Shown: positions 15,981 through 25,076, numbered from the stretch's first letter. The stretch: 64,000 nt of DNA from Candidatus Thiodictyon syntrophicum (GCF_002813775.1 NZ_CP020370.1:2567501-2631500), one strand, 5' to 3'. The notes: a model not told the origin generated them from the letters alone. Program-made: numbers and translations.

Positions 15981-16019
15981 CGTAAGGTTCTCTTTGAATT
16001 GTTCTGTGGTCAACGGTGA

Positions 16020-16150
16020 CGTGGGAGCGCCCCGCTGCCGCTTCCCGGCCGTCCATACCGCGACGACCATATGGTAGCCCAAGACTTGATATGCGAGGCT
16101 GTACCCGGTCGACCATAGCTTGATTTTGTCGACGTGGTCGAATCCGTGCA
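16020..16150 (-). pseudogene. RelE/ParE toxin remnant (C-terminal part)
   Basis: The minus strand encodes HVDKIKLWSTGYSLAYQVLG followed by YHMVVAVWTAGKRQRG, closely resembling the end of RelE-type toxins (KIKL-S-GYRLVYEV ... VVAVGKRER). The N-terminal half is missing, and no RelB-like antitoxin is adjacent. The remnant reads into the DUF262 frame without a stop, which explains the long open frame upstream of that gene. It is a decayed toxin gene or an insertion scar. Confidence 0.55.
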
Positions 16151-16219
16151 GCCGCGCCGCAGGGACCCGCGGCCCGCTCATGCACCAGCGCCGCAGCCCA
16201 ACGGGGATAAAGGTGCGTC

Positions 16220-16573
16220 TCACGCCTGCCGAAGTTGTTGCGCTGCGCGAATCTTGGACTTACGAACCAAATGTTCGATGTACTGATAGTTGCGCCATTG
16301 CTGCTCCTCCTCATCCGTCAGCCCGCCCTCGCGGCTGCGTTCAAGGAGGTGGTCAATTTGGGTTTGAAGGGGTTGGCTCGGACGTAGCGCCATGATCTGC
16401 TCCGGCGTGGGCAGGCTGGCGAGGAGTTCCAGTACGTCCGCCAGTCCCGAGAATCCGGCAGCCCCTTGGGCGTCGAGTTCGCGCAGACCGAGGCTCAGGA
16501 TATGCGGCAGGCGCTGTCGGCGGGGTCGCAACTGCGCTGCGAGGTCGTCGGGAATTTGCAGGGTGAATTGCAT
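16220..16573 (-). CDS. Small hypothetical protein, antitoxin-like
   Basis: This is a 117-residue protein with start ATG at 16573, MQFTLQIPDDLAAQL. The N-terminal strand and helix, QFTLQIPDDLAAQLRP, resemble proteins found beside PIN, RelE or HNH toxins in cyanobacteria and purple bacteria. The middle (FSGLADVLELLASLPTPEQIMALRPS) is a helical linker. The C-terminus (GLTDEEEQQWRNYQYIEHLVRKSKIRAAQ) is strongly helical and charged. The relic of a RelE toxin lies directly downstream on the same strand, so this may be an orphan antitoxin-like gene. No DNA-binding motif is evident. Confidence 0.6.
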   Translation of the reverse strand: MQFTLQIPDDLAAQLRPRRQRLPHILSLGLRELDAQGAAGFSGLADVLELLASLPTPEQIMALRPSQPLQTQIDHLLERSREGGLTDEEEQQWRNYQYIEHLVRKSKIRAAQQLRQA

Positions 16574-16980
16574 CACGCTCGGCTCGGTCGAAAACAGTTG
16601 TCGTTCCAGATACCTTGGCTCCAGTATTCCCCCCATCCCTGAGCGCGTCAAGCCGGGGCTGCTGTCGACCGGATTGCTGTTGCAGACCGTGGCGGCTTGG
16701 CGGTGGGACTTGCGGGCGAGTGCGGGGTGCTGGTCGGACCTAAATCCGACCGGTAGCTGGTTTGGGGCGGGATCGCGGCAGCGTCCCGTCGCCCAAAACG
16801 ACGACCGGCCCCGCGGCGATGGGGATCGGCTCGACGGCCTTGATCGTCGGTGCGGCCAAGGAACGCGTAGGGTGCGCCGCGCGCACCTGTAACCCCAGTG
16901 CAGTTCGGAGGTTACCGGGTGCGCGCGGCGCACCCTACGGGCGTTGTCTCGGTTCCGACCGGAACTATGATCAAGGCCGG
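16574..16980. other. Gene-free stretch with a long GTAGGGTGCGCC hairpin
   Basis: No convincing coding sequence was found. At 16866-16937 the arms cgtagggtgcgccgcgcgca and the inverted tgcgcgcggcgcaccctacg form a hairpin around a loop of about 30 bases. A related single arm recurs at 57487-57510. The upstream part has short palindromes (ggtcggac / gtccgacc near 16730) but no gene that I can name. Confidence 0.6.
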
Positions 16981-17688
16981 CTAATGCCGCCGGTGGTGGT
17001 GCCCGTGCCCGGAATAGCCCAATTCGCAGGGACCGGCATCGCGCCCGATCTCGCGCGACAGCATCCCGGTGACGCCTTGATAGTTTGCGAGTTCTTCAGT
17101 GGTGTTGCGCGGGTTCAGGAAGGCGATGCGATAGGCCCGTGTGTAGTCCTCATAGTGGATGCTCACCGCGCGACTTCCCGGGCAGTCGGAATAATGGCCG
17201 TGCTCCCAGAATTTCTCTTTGCGGCAGTTCCCCTTGTCATCGCAGATCTTCTCCTCCTTCTCCTTCGCACAGTATCCGTACGTGCTGCATGACTCGGTCG
17301 TGAAGCCGTCGTGCAGGCCTTGGTGGAGGTCCTGCCAGGTGCCGAGGATGTTCGCGGACAGGCCGTGGGTCACGCCGACGATGCGGATTCCGGTGGGGGT
17401 CAGTTCGCCCTGATGAAGATCGATGACCAACTTGCCCTTGGCGTTCTCGATGACGAGTCTTGGCGAATTGAAAAGCCCGTCTTCGACCGGCGTGATGGTC
17501 AGGGTGCCGGGTGCGATCAGGAGTTTCTGATTCGCGCTGGACAGGTAGAAGGGCTGCCGGTCCTTGGTCGTGATTTCCCCGGCACTGCGCCAGTGCTCGG
17601 AGGTGGCACAGCCCGACAGCGCCGCGACCGAGCAGAGAAGGACGAAACCCCGCAAGAGGGTGGTTCGCGGTACCAATAGCGGGCGCAT
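16981..17688 (-). CDS. Cys- and His-rich lipoprotein
   Basis: This 235-residue protein is of unknown function. Its N-terminus, LLRGFVLLCSVAALSGC, is a lipoprotein signal with the lipobox LSGC, so it should be anchored to the outer or inner membrane. Residues about 40-110 are strand-rich (LLIAPGTLTITPV, PRLVIENAKGKLVIDL). Residues 135-175 hold several Cys (CSTYGYCAKEKEEKICDDKGNC), as does the segment near 190. The C-terminus is His-rich (GHGHHHRRH), which may bind metal. No family was recognised. It is divergently placed with respect to nothing obvious; ychJ lies 51 bases upstream on the same strand. Confidence 0.75.
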   Translation of the reverse strand: MRPLLVPRTTLLRGFVLLCSVAALSGCATSEHWRSAGEITTKDRQPFYLSSANQKLLIAPGTLTITPVEDGLFNSPRLVIENAKGKLVIDLHQGELTPTGIRIVGVTHGLSANILGTWQDLHQGLHDGFTTESCSTYGYCAKEKEEKICDDKGNCRKEKFWEHGHYSDCPGSRAVSIHYEDYTRAYRIAFLNPRNTTEELANYQGVTGMLSREIGRDAGPCELGYSGHGHHHRRH

Positions 17689-17739
17689 GATCGATTCTCC
17701 GCTGTTGACGACAGGTGTTGCGCCGTCTTTAGGATCGGG

Positions 17740-18150
17740 TCAAGGGTCCGCCGTCAGTTCGGCGTCCACGTAGAACCACCGCCCCTGGAAGCGCTTGAAG
17801 CGGCTGCGTTCGTGCAGCCGGTGGGCCCGTCCGCCGATCTTGTAGCGGGCGACGAACTCCACCAAACCGCGGTGGTCGTCCGCTCCGCCCGCCTCGGTGG
17901 CGATGATCTTGAGTCCGAGCCAGCGGACCCGCGGGTCCGCACCCAGGTCCTGGCGCCGCGTGGTGGGGTGCCAGGTGGCGCTCAGGTAAGCGGCGTCGCC
18001 GCGCGTGTAGGCGGTGTAGCGCGAGCGCATGAGTTGCTGCGCCGTCTGCGGCAGCTCAGTCCCGGCGATGAAGGGGCCGCAGCAGGCCGGGTAGGTGAGT
18101 CCGGAGCCGCAGGGGCAGGGGTCTTGAGTGTTAGTGCCTTTTTCGCTCAT
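17740..18150 (-). CDS. ychJ: YchJ family SEC-C motif protein
   Basis: This 136-residue protein of the UPF0225/YchJ family opens with the SEC-C zinc-binding motif CPCGSGLTYPACCGPF (residues 12-27). It then has MRSRYTAYTRGDAAYLSATWHPTTR and LVEFVARYKIGGRAHRLHERSRF, which are diagnostic for the family and form an NTF2-like fold. The family binds zinc and is of uncertain role. The length is slightly shorter than in E. coli. It lies 15 bases before the methyltransferase stop on the same strand, so these may share a transcript. Confidence 0.92.
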   Translation of the reverse strand: MSEKGTNTQDPCPCGSGLTYPACCGPFIAGTELPQTAQQLMRSRYTAYTRGDAAYLSATWHPTTRRQDLGADPRVRWLGLKIIATEAGGADDHRGLVEFVARYKIGGRAHRLHERSRFKRFQGRWFYVDAELTADP

Positions 18151-18164
18151 TCCTTATTCATCCG

Positions 18165-19172
18165 TTATAAGTCACCGACCTTGAGGGCAGAGAGCGGACC
18201 GAAGGCGGCGCGGGCCAAGGCGTGATAGCTTTCGTCGCGATCGGTGCCGATCGCGAGGTAGCCGACGGCGGCAGCGGCGGCCAGGGTCGATCCGCTTCCG
18301 GCAAACGGATCGTAAATAATGCCGACGCCTAACGGGAGCGCGGCACGAACCACTTGGCGCATGAAGCGCTGCGGCTTCAGCGAGGGGTGCGGTGCGATCT
18401 CCCGCTCGCGCCCGCGGGTGGGCGAGCAGACGATCACGTCTTTGAAGGGCTCGTCATTGGTGATCCGGCGTAATCCACCGGTGCCCCAACGCCGAAGGTT
18501 TTGGGCGGCCGTACCCGGAAACGGCTTGCGAAAGATGCCCCAGGGCTCCCAACAGGAGCGGGCCATCATACAGACCTCTGGGAATTCATCCTCGGCGCCT
18601 TTGGGTCGATCCCCACCCCGCAGCGTCTGTACCAACCGGATGAGTTCACCGCGCTTCTCGAAGCCGGAACGCTGCAGCGCATGGAATGTCAGGGTCGAAA
18701 GCAGCGGATTGGACGCGATGAACAGATGGCTGCCCGGAACCAGCACCCGCAGTAAGGCATCGCCCAGGTCGCTGAAAAAGCTGTCGAGTTCGGCGATTTC
18801 GTCTGGCGAGAGAACGGTAAATCTGGGCAGGGGTCTGCGCTTGGCGCCATCGTATGCCGGCGGAATACGCCAGACCCCGCCGCGACCGCTCTTCAATTTG
18901 TCGTGATCCTTGCGGTTGTACTCGATCAGGCCATAGGGGGGATCGGTCACGACGGCATGTAGGGAATGCGCCGGAAGCCCGGCGAGCCAGTCCATGATGT
19001 CGGCGACGACATAGGTGGCCCGGAGCGAAAGATGGGTGCGCGGTTGTCCGCCCATTTGCCTTAGCGACGTCCACAGGGTGTCTTGTCGCGCGGTCAAGAC
19101 ATGCCGCAAGCTGGCCGCGTGATCCCCGTCGAGCAGATCGGGGGTGTTACCGGAATGCGACGGGCTGGTCAT
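18165..19172 (-). CDS. DNA methyltransferase, N4-cytosine/N6-adenine type (beta class)
   Basis: This 335-residue SAM-dependent DNA methyltransferase has catalytic motif IV DPPY at residues 77-80 (VVTDPPYGLIEYNR), which comes before the SAM-binding motif I DPFAGSGST at about residue 288. The order IV ... I is that of the beta class. HPSLKPQRFMRQVVRAALP just before motif I is a usual segment in this class. No restriction enzyme gene is adjacent, so it may be a solitary regulatory or protective enzyme. The target sequence cannot be told. The DUF262 protein 2 kb away could act with it, but there is no operon link. Confidence 0.88.
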   Translation of the reverse strand: MTSPSHSGNTPDLLDGDHAASLRHVLTARQDTLWTSLRQMGGQPRTHLSLRATYVVADIMDWLAGLPAHSLHAVVTDPPYGLIEYNRKDHDKLKSGRGGVWRIPPAYDGAKRRPLPRFTVLSPDEIAELDSFFSDLGDALLRVLVPGSHLFIASNPLLSTLTFHALQRSGFEKRGELIRLVQTLRGGDRPKGAEDEFPEVCMMARSCWEPWGIFRKPFPGTAAQNLRRWGTGGLRRITNDEPFKDVIVCSPTRGREREIAPHPSLKPQRFMRQVVRAALPLGVGIIYDPFAGSGSTLAAAAAVGYLAIGTDRDESYHALARAAFGPLSALKVGDL

Positions 19173-19198
19173 TGCGGCTGGCCTTGGTCGGTCGGTCG

Positions 19199-19218
19199 GT
19201 CCGCACAGCGGACCCTAC
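19199..19218. repeat. Short palindromic repeat, GTCCGC-CAGCGGACC type
   Basis: The sequence gtccgcacagcggaccctac is a second copy of the hairpin family at 3837-3856, located between the methyltransferase and srkA. Confidence 0.7.
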
Positions 19219-19236
19219 ACGGTTTCATTGGCGCGG

Positions 19237-20226
19237 TCAGGCCGACCACAGCGGCCCCTCTTCCATGGCGGCGATCTGTTCGCGCAGGGCCAGGATGTGG
19301 TCCTGCCAGTAGTGCTGGGTGTTGAACCAGGGGAAGGCGGCGGGGAAGGCGGGGTCCTCCCAGCGGCCGGCGAGCCAGGCGGCGTAGTGGATTTGGCGTA
19401 GCGTCCGCAGGGCCTCAATCAGGTGCAGTTCCCGGTGGTCGAAGTCGCAGAAGTCCTCGTAGCCGGCGAGTACGTCGGCCAATTGGCGGGTCTGATCGGG
19501 GCGCTCGCCGGAGAGCAGCATCCACAGGTCCTGCACGGCGGGTCCCATGCGGGCGTCGTCGAAGTCGACGAAGTGGGGGCCGCGGTCGGTCCACAGCAGA
19601 TTGCCGCGGTGGCAGTCGCCGTGCAGGCGGATAGCCGTGTAGTCTCCGGCCCGTTCAAAGCAGGCGTGCACCCCCTCGAGTGCCTGATCCACGACCGAGC
19701 TGTAGGCCGGCAACAGGTCTTTGGGGACCCAGCCCCCGGCGAGCAGCAGGTCGCGCGGGCGGGTGCCGAATGCCTCGATGTCGAGTGTGGGGCGATGCTG
19801 GAAGGGGGTGACGGCGCCGATGGCATGGATGCGCCCCAAGAGCCGCCCGAGCCACTCCAGCACCGCGGCGTCCTCCAGTTCCGGCGTGCGCCCGCCGTGC
19901 CGGGGGCTCAGGGAGAAGCGGTGGCCGCGGTGTTCGTGCAGGGTCCGCCCCAGGGTCGCGTAGGGCGGGACCGCCGGGATCTCGGCGTCCGCCAACTCCT
20001 GGCTGAAGGCGTGTTCCTCCAGGATGGCGGCGTCGTCCCAGCGGCCGGGGCGGTAGAACTTGGCGATGACCGGTTCGGCCTCGTCGATGCCGACCTGGTA
20101 GACGCGGTTCTCGTAGCTGTTGAGCGCCAGCAGGTGGCCGTCGGTGGGGAGCCCGATGGAGTCCACCGCATCGAGCACGCGATCCGGGCTCAGGTCGGCA
20201 TAGGGGGTGGGGCTTGAGGTTTTCAT
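19237..20226 (-). CDS. srkA: Stress response kinase SrkA (YihE/RdoA)
   Basis: SrkA is a Ser/Thr protein kinase with an aminoglycoside-phosphotransferase-like fold that counters stress-induced death in E. coli. The 329-residue protein matches in length and motifs: SYENRVYQVGIDEAEPVIAKFYRPGRW (residues 37-63) for the N-lobe, LHGDCHRGNLLW (Brenner-type catalytic loop, about residue 200), and HFVDFDDARMGPAVQDLWML for the metal-binding Asp. The C-terminus, AAWLAGRWEDPAFPAAFPWF, is typical of YihE. Start ATG at 20226. It is a single gene with intergenic repeats on both sides. dsbA, its partner in enteric bacteria, is not present here. Confidence 0.93.
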   Translation of the reverse strand: MKTSSPTPYADLSPDRVLDAVDSIGLPTDGHLLALNSYENRVYQVGIDEAEPVIAKFYRPGRWDDAAILEEHAFSQELADAEIPAVPPYATLGRTLHEHRGHRFSLSPRHGGRTPELEDAAVLEWLGRLLGRIHAIGAVTPFQHRPTLDIEAFGTRPRDLLLAGGWVPKDLLPAYSSVVDQALEGVHACFERAGDYTAIRLHGDCHRGNLLWTDRGPHFVDFDDARMGPAVQDLWMLLSGERPDQTRQLADVLAGYEDFCDFDHRELHLIEALRTLRQIHYAAWLAGRWEDPAFPAAFPWFNTQHYWQDHILALREQIAAMEEGPLWSA

Positions 20227-20296
20227 GATGTGATTCTATCCGGGATCAGGGCTCGCCCGCCTGCCGATCGGCGCCCGGGTGCGGTGGACCATCTAC

Positions 20297-20336
20297 CGAA
20301 CCCCGAACCCCGAACCCCGAACTCCTAACCCCGACA
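20297..20336. repeat. GAACCCC tandem repeat
   Basis: Units of the type cgaaccccgaaccccgaac are repeated about five times in the 200-base gap between the divergent srkA and phosphoesterase genes. Nothing else was seen in that gap apart from possible promoters. Confidence 0.75.
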
Positions 20337-20428
20337 TCGGGAGTTGATCCCGGCCGCAGGCACAGGCATGATCCTCAATTGACTTTCGCCGCGGCGCGCC
20401 GGCGGCCTTACCCATCAGGCAGAACCCT

Positions 20429-21457
20429 ATGTGCCGGCGATCCAACCGCGCCCGGCTGGCGCCCCACGCTCGCAACAGGACCTTGGCCCGCGCGCTTCTC
20501 TGTGCGGCGGCCTTGATGGTCCGTCCCGTGGCGGCCCAACTGGAGGCCCCGCCCCCGGGGGGCGCCGGTGCGCCCGCGACGGCGCCCCTGCGCTTCTTTG
20601 CGGTCGGCGATCTGCCCTATGGCGAGTCCGAGGTGGCTCCGCTGCAGGCGCTGCTCGCCGCTGCCGCCGTCCAGGCGCCGCCGTTCATCGTGCATGTGGG
20701 CGACATCAAGTCCGGCAGTTCCCCCTGTACCGATGAGCAGTTGCAGACCATTGCCGGGCTCTTTCGGGCGGTGGCGGTGCCGGTGGTCTACACCCCCGGA
20801 GACAACGAGTGGACCGACTGCAAGCGCTGGGCCGCTGGTGGGTTGGACCCGCGGCTGCGCTTGGCGCGGGTGCGGGAGATTTTCTACGGTGATCCGGGTG
20901 TCCTGCGGCTCGCCGCCCTGGGGGTGACCCAGGCCGGTGAGCGCTTCCCCGAGATCTACGGCTTTGTGATGGACGAGGTGCTGTTTGTGGCCCTGCACAT
21001 CGTCGGCAGCGACAACGGGTACGACGCCGACGACGCGGCGGCCATGGCCGAGTTCAGGGCGCGCGAGGCCGCCAACCGGGACTTCCTGACCCGGGTCCTG
21101 GCCTCGCCCCCGGGCCGCGACGCCCGCGCCCTGGTCATCATGATCCAGGCGGACCCGCTGTTCGATGGGGGGCGGGGACCGCGGGGTTTCCGCGGCTTCA
21201 AGGCGCAACTGGTCGACCTGATGAGTCACTTCCCAGGCCCGGTGTTGCTGCTCCACGGGGATACCCATCGGTACCGGCACGACCACCCGCTGCTCGATCC
21301 GGCGCGCGGCGCGCCCTTTGAGCGCTTCACGCGCGTCGAGGTGCCGGGTTCCCCCTTCATGGGTGGGGTCTGGATCAGCGTCGATCCGCAGGCCGCAGAG
21401 CCCTTCGCCGCGGACCCCGTGTATGCCGTCTCACTGGATTCGGTGGGGTCGGAATGA
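20429..21457 (+). CDS. Exported calcineurin-like phosphoesterase
   Basis: This 342-residue metallophosphoesterase has the dimetal signatures in order: FFAVGDLPYG (about residue 55), FIVHVGDIKSG (about 90), YTPGDNEWTDC (about 125) and LLHGDTHRYRHD (about 275). The N-terminus, LARALLCAAALMVRPVAAQ, is a signal peptide, so it acts in the periplasm or outside. Start ATG 20429 precedes an Arg-rich n-region. The substrate is unknown. The gene stands alone; a 200-base repeat region follows. Confidence 0.85.
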   Translation: MCRRSNRARLAPHARNRTLARALLCAAALMVRPVAAQLEAPPPGGAGAPATAPLRFFAVGDLPYGESEVAPLQALLAAAAVQAPPFIVHVGDIKSGSSPCTDEQLQTIAGLFRAVAVPVVYTPGDNEWTDCKRWAAGGLDPRLRLARVREIFYGDPGVLRLAALGVTQAGERFPEIYGFVMDEVLFVALHIVGSDNGYDADDAAAMAEFRAREAANRDFLTRVLASPPGRDARALVIMIQADPLFDGGRGPRGFRGFKAQLVDLMSHFPGPVLLLHGDTHRYRHDHPLLDPARGAPFERFTRVEVPGSPFMGGVWISVDPQAAEPFAADPVYAVSLDSVGSE

Positions 21458-21509
21458 CTTGCAGCGTGCCGAAGGCTGTGCCGATCGGGTAAAAATAGGT
21501 AGTATCAAC

Positions 21510-21600
21510 AGGATTTTGCAGGATTAACAGGATTAATTCGGGTGCGACTTGCAGCGCTAACACATCCTGTAAATCCTGAGAAATCCTGTTAATCCTGTCC
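21510..21600. repeat. Inverted CAGGATTAACAGGATTAAT repeat
   Basis: The left arm gcaggattaacaggattaat (about 21515) and the inverted cctgttaatcctgtcc (about 21585) lie in the 199-base gap between convergent genes. With AT-rich arms and loop it could form a long hairpin serving as a two-way terminator. Confidence 0.65.
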
Positions 21601-21656
21601 GTTTCTTCAATGAGTTCCGGTTCTCGAATGGTATCGGGGGCTGCCCTTCGCGTTGC

Positions 21657-22796
21657 TTAAGGCCGCTGTCCGTCCGGGTAGCCCACGTGGGGGCTTCCTT
21701 CCAGCCCGTCCCCAGTCTCCGCCGGGGCGCCGTCCGAGGGTTCTGGGCGTCTTAGTACCAGATTGAGGCCGGACTCGCCGATCCGCGCCGGCTCGGTGAG
21801 GCTCTGATAACCGGGGGCCATGACGACGACCTCGACCGCGGCGCCGGCCGCTTCCTGGAATCGGAGGCTGAAGTGGCCGAAGCGGTCGGTTTCGGCGGCC
21901 ACTCCCCGCGCCGGGACCAGCACGCGCACCCCGGGGATGGGCTTGCCGGTCGGCTCCCAGACAAAACCGCTGATGAGGCTCGTCGCCGCGACGCTTGGCG
22001 CTTGTTCAAGGGCGGGCTGGGTGTCCGGTTCCAGCCACCAGACCAGTCCCAGACCGGCGAAGGCCAGGCCGGCGAACAGGCGCAGGAGCAGATTGCCCCG
22101 GCGCGTGTCCAAGCCAGCCACCCACCCCAGCAGGCGCGCGCCGGTCCCCCGGTCGGCGCGCACCGGCGCGTCGGGCCAGACGGCGAGCAGGCAATGGGCG
22201 GGGATCAGCAGGGCCAGCGCGCTCGGGAACTCGTCCGCCACCACCAGCCCCAGGACCGACTCGCGGATCGGGTCCCAGGCCCCGGTTCCGGTAAAGCTCC
22301 GCTCGATGGTGCCGTGGTCGGTCTCAAGGCCGGTGATGGTCTCGGCGTCCGCATTGGCGCAATCGGCGTGGACGCGCCGACCCGCGGGACTGTCGGGCGG
22401 GAACCCCAGGCAGAAGACCGCCCGGTTGCGATAGTGCGACGGTGCGATCGGCTCCAGTCGGGCCGGAATCGCCGTCGCCGGGGCCGGCTCACCGAGTTGC
22501 AGCACCGCGAGCCCGGGCGGCCGCGCCCCGGGAGGGTTCCAGCGCGGGTCCCATCCGGCCTCCGGCACCCAGGCGACCAGGGTGCCTGAGCCCCGGTAGG
22601 GGATCGGCAGCAGCGGCAGTTCCAGCGCCACCTCACCCCCGGGGGGCTCGGGGCCGACCGCGACCCCCAAGGCGGCGCCGACCACACTCGCACAGGTGAT
22701 GACGTGCCGTGGGCCGATCAGCACGCCGCTGCCGACGCTCTCGTGGGGGTGGGCGGGCGCACTGATGCGTACCTGCCAAGGATGACCGTCGTGCAT
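21657..22796 (-). CDS. Trypsin-fold pseudoprotease with membrane segment and carboxypeptidase-regulatory-like domain
   Basis: The first 210 residues have a trypsin-like layout (VGSGVLIGPRHVITCASVV near residue 25), but the usual TAAHC is TCASV, the DLALL strand is GLAVLQL, and GDSGGP is replaced by GTGAWDP. All three catalytic residues therefore appear lost. A transmembrane segment (LLLRLFAGLAFAGLGLVWWL) follows near residue 240. A C-terminal beta-sandwich (SGFVWEPTGKPIPGVRVLV ... GYQSLTEPARI) is of the carboxypeptidase regulatory/CNA-B type. This architecture recalls trypsin-domain proteins of bacterial conflict systems, but here it looks like a sensor or scaffold. ATG 22796 is chosen; a GTG at 22832 is possible. 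It is divergent from leuC. Confidence 0.65.
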   Translation of the reverse strand: MHDGHPWQVRISAPAHPHESVGSGVLIGPRHVITCASVVGAALGVAVGPEPPGGEVALELPLLPIPYRGSGTLVAWVPEAGWDPRWNPPGARPPGLAVLQLGEPAPATAIPARLEPIAPSHYRNRAVFCLGFPPDSPAGRRVHADCANADAETITGLETDHGTIERSFTGTGAWDPIRESVLGLVVADEFPSALALLIPAHCLLAVWPDAPVRADRGTGARLLGWVAGLDTRRGNLLLRLFAGLAFAGLGLVWWLEPDTQPALEQAPSVAATSLISGFVWEPTGKPIPGVRVLVPARGVAAETDRFGHFSLRFQEAAGAAVEVVVMAPGYQSLTEPARIGESGLNLVLRRPEPSDGAPAETGDGLEGSPHVGYPDGQRP

Positions 22797-22861
22797 GGTG
22801 GCTGGGGGCGGCTGCGTTGACCTGTCGACCACTATAGCGGGTCCGCCGGCTCGCGTCGGAA

Positions 22862-22890
22862 TTGAGTTTGCGGACCGCGCCGTCTATTCT
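22862..22890 (+). promoter_or_regulatory. Predicted sigma-70 promoter of leuCDB
   Basis: TTGAGT (22862-22867), 17 bases, TATTCT (22885-22890) match -35/-10 hexamers with ideal spacing, in an otherwise GC-rich region. This leaves a leader of about 45 bases before leuC. No leucine attenuator peptide was recognised. Confidence 0.6.
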
Positions 22891-22940
22891 TATGCGTTGC
22901 GCTCCGCTGAGCGCCCGATTCTAGGCAACGAGGTGGCGTC

Positions 22941-24344
22941 ATGGGTGCCCGAACCCTCTACGACAAACTCTGGGACGATCATCTGGTGCGGGTCGATGAG
23001 GACGGCACGGCGCTCCTCTACATCGACCGGCAACTGGTGCACGAGGTGACCTCCCCGCAGGCCTTCGAGGGTCTGCGGCTGGCCGGGCGCACCCCCTGGC
23101 GGGCGGCGGCGAACCTGGCGGTGCCGGATCACAATGTCCCCACCGCCAACCTGGCCGCGGGCATCACGGACCCGGTCGCACGGCTCCAGGTGGAGACCCT
23201 GGGCGCGAACTGCCGCACCTTCGGCATCACCGAGTTCGCGATGGGCGATCCGCGGCAGGGGATCTGCCACGTCATCGGCCCGGAGCAGGGCTTCACCCTG
23301 CCGGGCAGCACGCTGGTGTGCGGCGACTCCCATACCGCGACCCACGGGGCCTTCGGGGCCCTCGCCTTCGGCGTCGGGACCTCGGAGGTGGAGCATGTGC
23401 TCGCCACCCAGTGCCTGCTCCAACGCAAGTCCAAGGCCATGCTGATCAGTGTCGAGGGCGCGGTCGGCCCCGGGGTGACCGCCAAGGACATCGTGCTCGC
23501 CATCATCGGGGAGATCGGCACCGCGGGCGGCACGGGCTTCGTGGTCGAGTTCGGCGGTGAGGCGATCCGGGCCCTGTCCATGGAAGGGCGCATGACCGTC
23601 TGCAACATGGCCATCGAGGCCGGCGCCCGCGCCGGGCTGGTCGCCGTGGACGAGCAGACGATCACCTACCTGCGTGGTCGCCACTTCGCCCCCAAGGGCG
23701 ACCTCTTCGAGCGCGCCGCTGACCACTGGCGCACCATGGTGAGCGATCCGGGTGCCGCGTTCGACCAGGTGGTCCGGCTCGACGCGGCCGACATCAAGCC
23801 GCAGGTAACCTGGGGGACCTCCCCTGAGATGGTGCTGCCGGTGGATGGGCGGGTGCCGGACCCGGCCTTGGAGCCGGACCCGACCAAGGCCGCCGGCATG
23901 CGCCGCGCCCTGGCCTACATGGGACTGGAGGCCGGCACCCCGATCACCGCGATCCGCCCGGACAAGGTCTTCATCGGCTCCTGTACCAACTCGCGTATCG
24001 AAGACCTGCGGGCCGCGGCGGCCGTGGTAGAGGGCCGCCGGGTCGCCCCGGGGATCCGGCTCGCGCTGGTGGTCCCTGGCTCGGGCCCGGTCAAGGTGCA
24101 GGCCGAGGCCGAGGGGCTGGACCGCATCTTCACCGCGGCCGGTTTCGAGTGGCGTGAGCCCGGTTGTTCCATGTGTCTGGCCATGAACGCGGATCGCCTG
24201 GAGCCCCAGGAGCGTTGCGCCTCGACCTCCAACCGCAACTTCGAGGGCCGGCAGGGGCCGGGCGGGCGTACCCACCTGGTGAGCCCGGCCATGGCCGCCG
24301 CCGCCGCGGTGACCGGTCATTTCGTCGATGTGAGGACGCTCTAG
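22941..24344 (+). CDS. leuC: 3-isopropylmalate dehydratase large subunit LeuC
   Basis: LeuC, with LeuD, isomerises 2-isopropylmalate to 3-isopropylmalate in leucine synthesis. It is an aconitase-family protein of 467 residues (E. coli: 466). The three Fe-S ligand Cys are in [13 protein letters not shown] (about residue 347) and [11 protein letters not shown] (about 407 and 410). N-terminal blocks [20 protein letters not shown] and [15 protein letters not shown] are typical. ATG 22941 fits the family start ([11 protein letters not shown]). It is followed without a gap by leuD. No 2-isopropylmalate synthase gene is in the window. Confidence 0.97.
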   Translation: MGARTLYDKLWDDHLVRVDEDGTALLYIDRQLVHEVTSPQAFEGLRLAGRTPWRAAANLAVPDHNVPTANLAAGITDPVARLQVETLGANCRTFGITEFAMGDPRQGICHVIGPEQGFTLPGSTLVCGDSHTATHGAFGALAFGVGTSEVEHVLATQCLLQRKSKAMLISVEGAVGPGVTAKDIVLAIIGEIGTAGGTGFVVEFGGEAIRALSMEGRMTVCNMAIEAGARAGLVAVDEQTITYLRGRHFAPKGDLFERAADHWRTMVSDPGAAFDQVVRLDAADIKPQVTWGTSPEMVLPVDGRVPDPALEPDPTKAAGMRRALAYMGLEAGTPITAIRPDKVFIGSCTNSRIEDLRAAAAVVEGRRVAPGIRLALVVPGSGPVKVQAEAEGLDRIFTAAGFEWREPGCSMCLAMNADRLEPQERCASTSNRNFEGRQGPGGRTHLVSPAMAAAAAVTGHFVDVRTL

Positions 24345-24977
24345 ATGGACCCGTTCCAGAACTTCACCGGGGTCGTGCTGCCGCTCGATCGGGCCAACGT
24401 CGACACCGATGCGATCATCCCCAAGCAATTCCTCAAAAGCATCAAGCGCAGCGGCTTCGGGCCCTATCTCTTCGACGAGTGGCGCTACCTGGACCACGGT
24501 GAGCCCGAGATGGACTGCACCGCCCGGCCGCGCAACCCGGACTTCGTCCTCAACGACCCGCGTTACGCGGGCGCCGAGGTCCTGCTGGCGCGGGAGAACT
24601 TCGGCTGCGGCTCGTCCCGGGAGCACGCCCCCTGGGCCCTGGCGAACTTCGGTATCCGGGTGATCCTGGCGCCGAGCTACGCCGATATCTTTTTCAACAA
24701 CTGCTTCAAGAACGGTATCCTGCCCATCGTTCTCGATGCCGCGACCGTCGCGCGGCTCTTCGCCCTTGCCGGCGGGGAGCAGGCGTTGCGGATCGCCGTC
24801 GACCTGCCGGGTCAGACCCTGGATCTGGCGGGTGAGACCATCGCCTTCAGCGTGGATGCCTTCCGCAAGCAGTGCCTGCTCGAGGGTCTGGACGACATCG
24901 GTCTGACCTTGAAGCACGTGGACGCCATCCGCGCCTACGAGGCCCGCCGTCAGCTCGTGGCGCCCTGGCAGTTCTGA
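24345..24977 (+). CDS. leuD: 3-isopropylmalate dehydratase small subunit LeuD
   Basis: This swivelling domain partner of LeuC has 210 residues, within the normal range. Family blocks are [20 protein letters not shown] (substrate-binding loop), [15 protein letters not shown] and [15 protein letters not shown]. The ATG follows the leuC stop directly, so translation is coupled. About 100 bases separate it from leuB, with no terminator apparent. Confidence 0.97.
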   Translation: MDPFQNFTGVVLPLDRANVDTDAIIPKQFLKSIKRSGFGPYLFDEWRYLDHGEPEMDCTARPRNPDFVLNDPRYAGAEVLLARENFGCGSSREHAPWALANFGIRVILAPSYADIFFNNCFKNGILPIVLDAATVARLFALAGGEQALRIAVDLPGQTLDLAGETIAFSVDAFRKQCLLEGLDDIGLTLKHVDAIRAYEARRQLVAPWQF

Positions 24978-25076
24978 CTGTTAATCCTGTCTAATTGCAA
25001 GCCGACCAGTGTAGCCTTCGGTTCTTGCTGCCTGGTCGGCCTGAGGCATCGCCTCATTCGTCGTGGAGATAACGAA

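Noticed and set aside
22890-24917. Minus-strand open frame of 675 codons opposite leuC and leuD
   Set aside because: leuC and leuD are unmistakable on the plus strand; the antisense frame is a codon-bias artefact.
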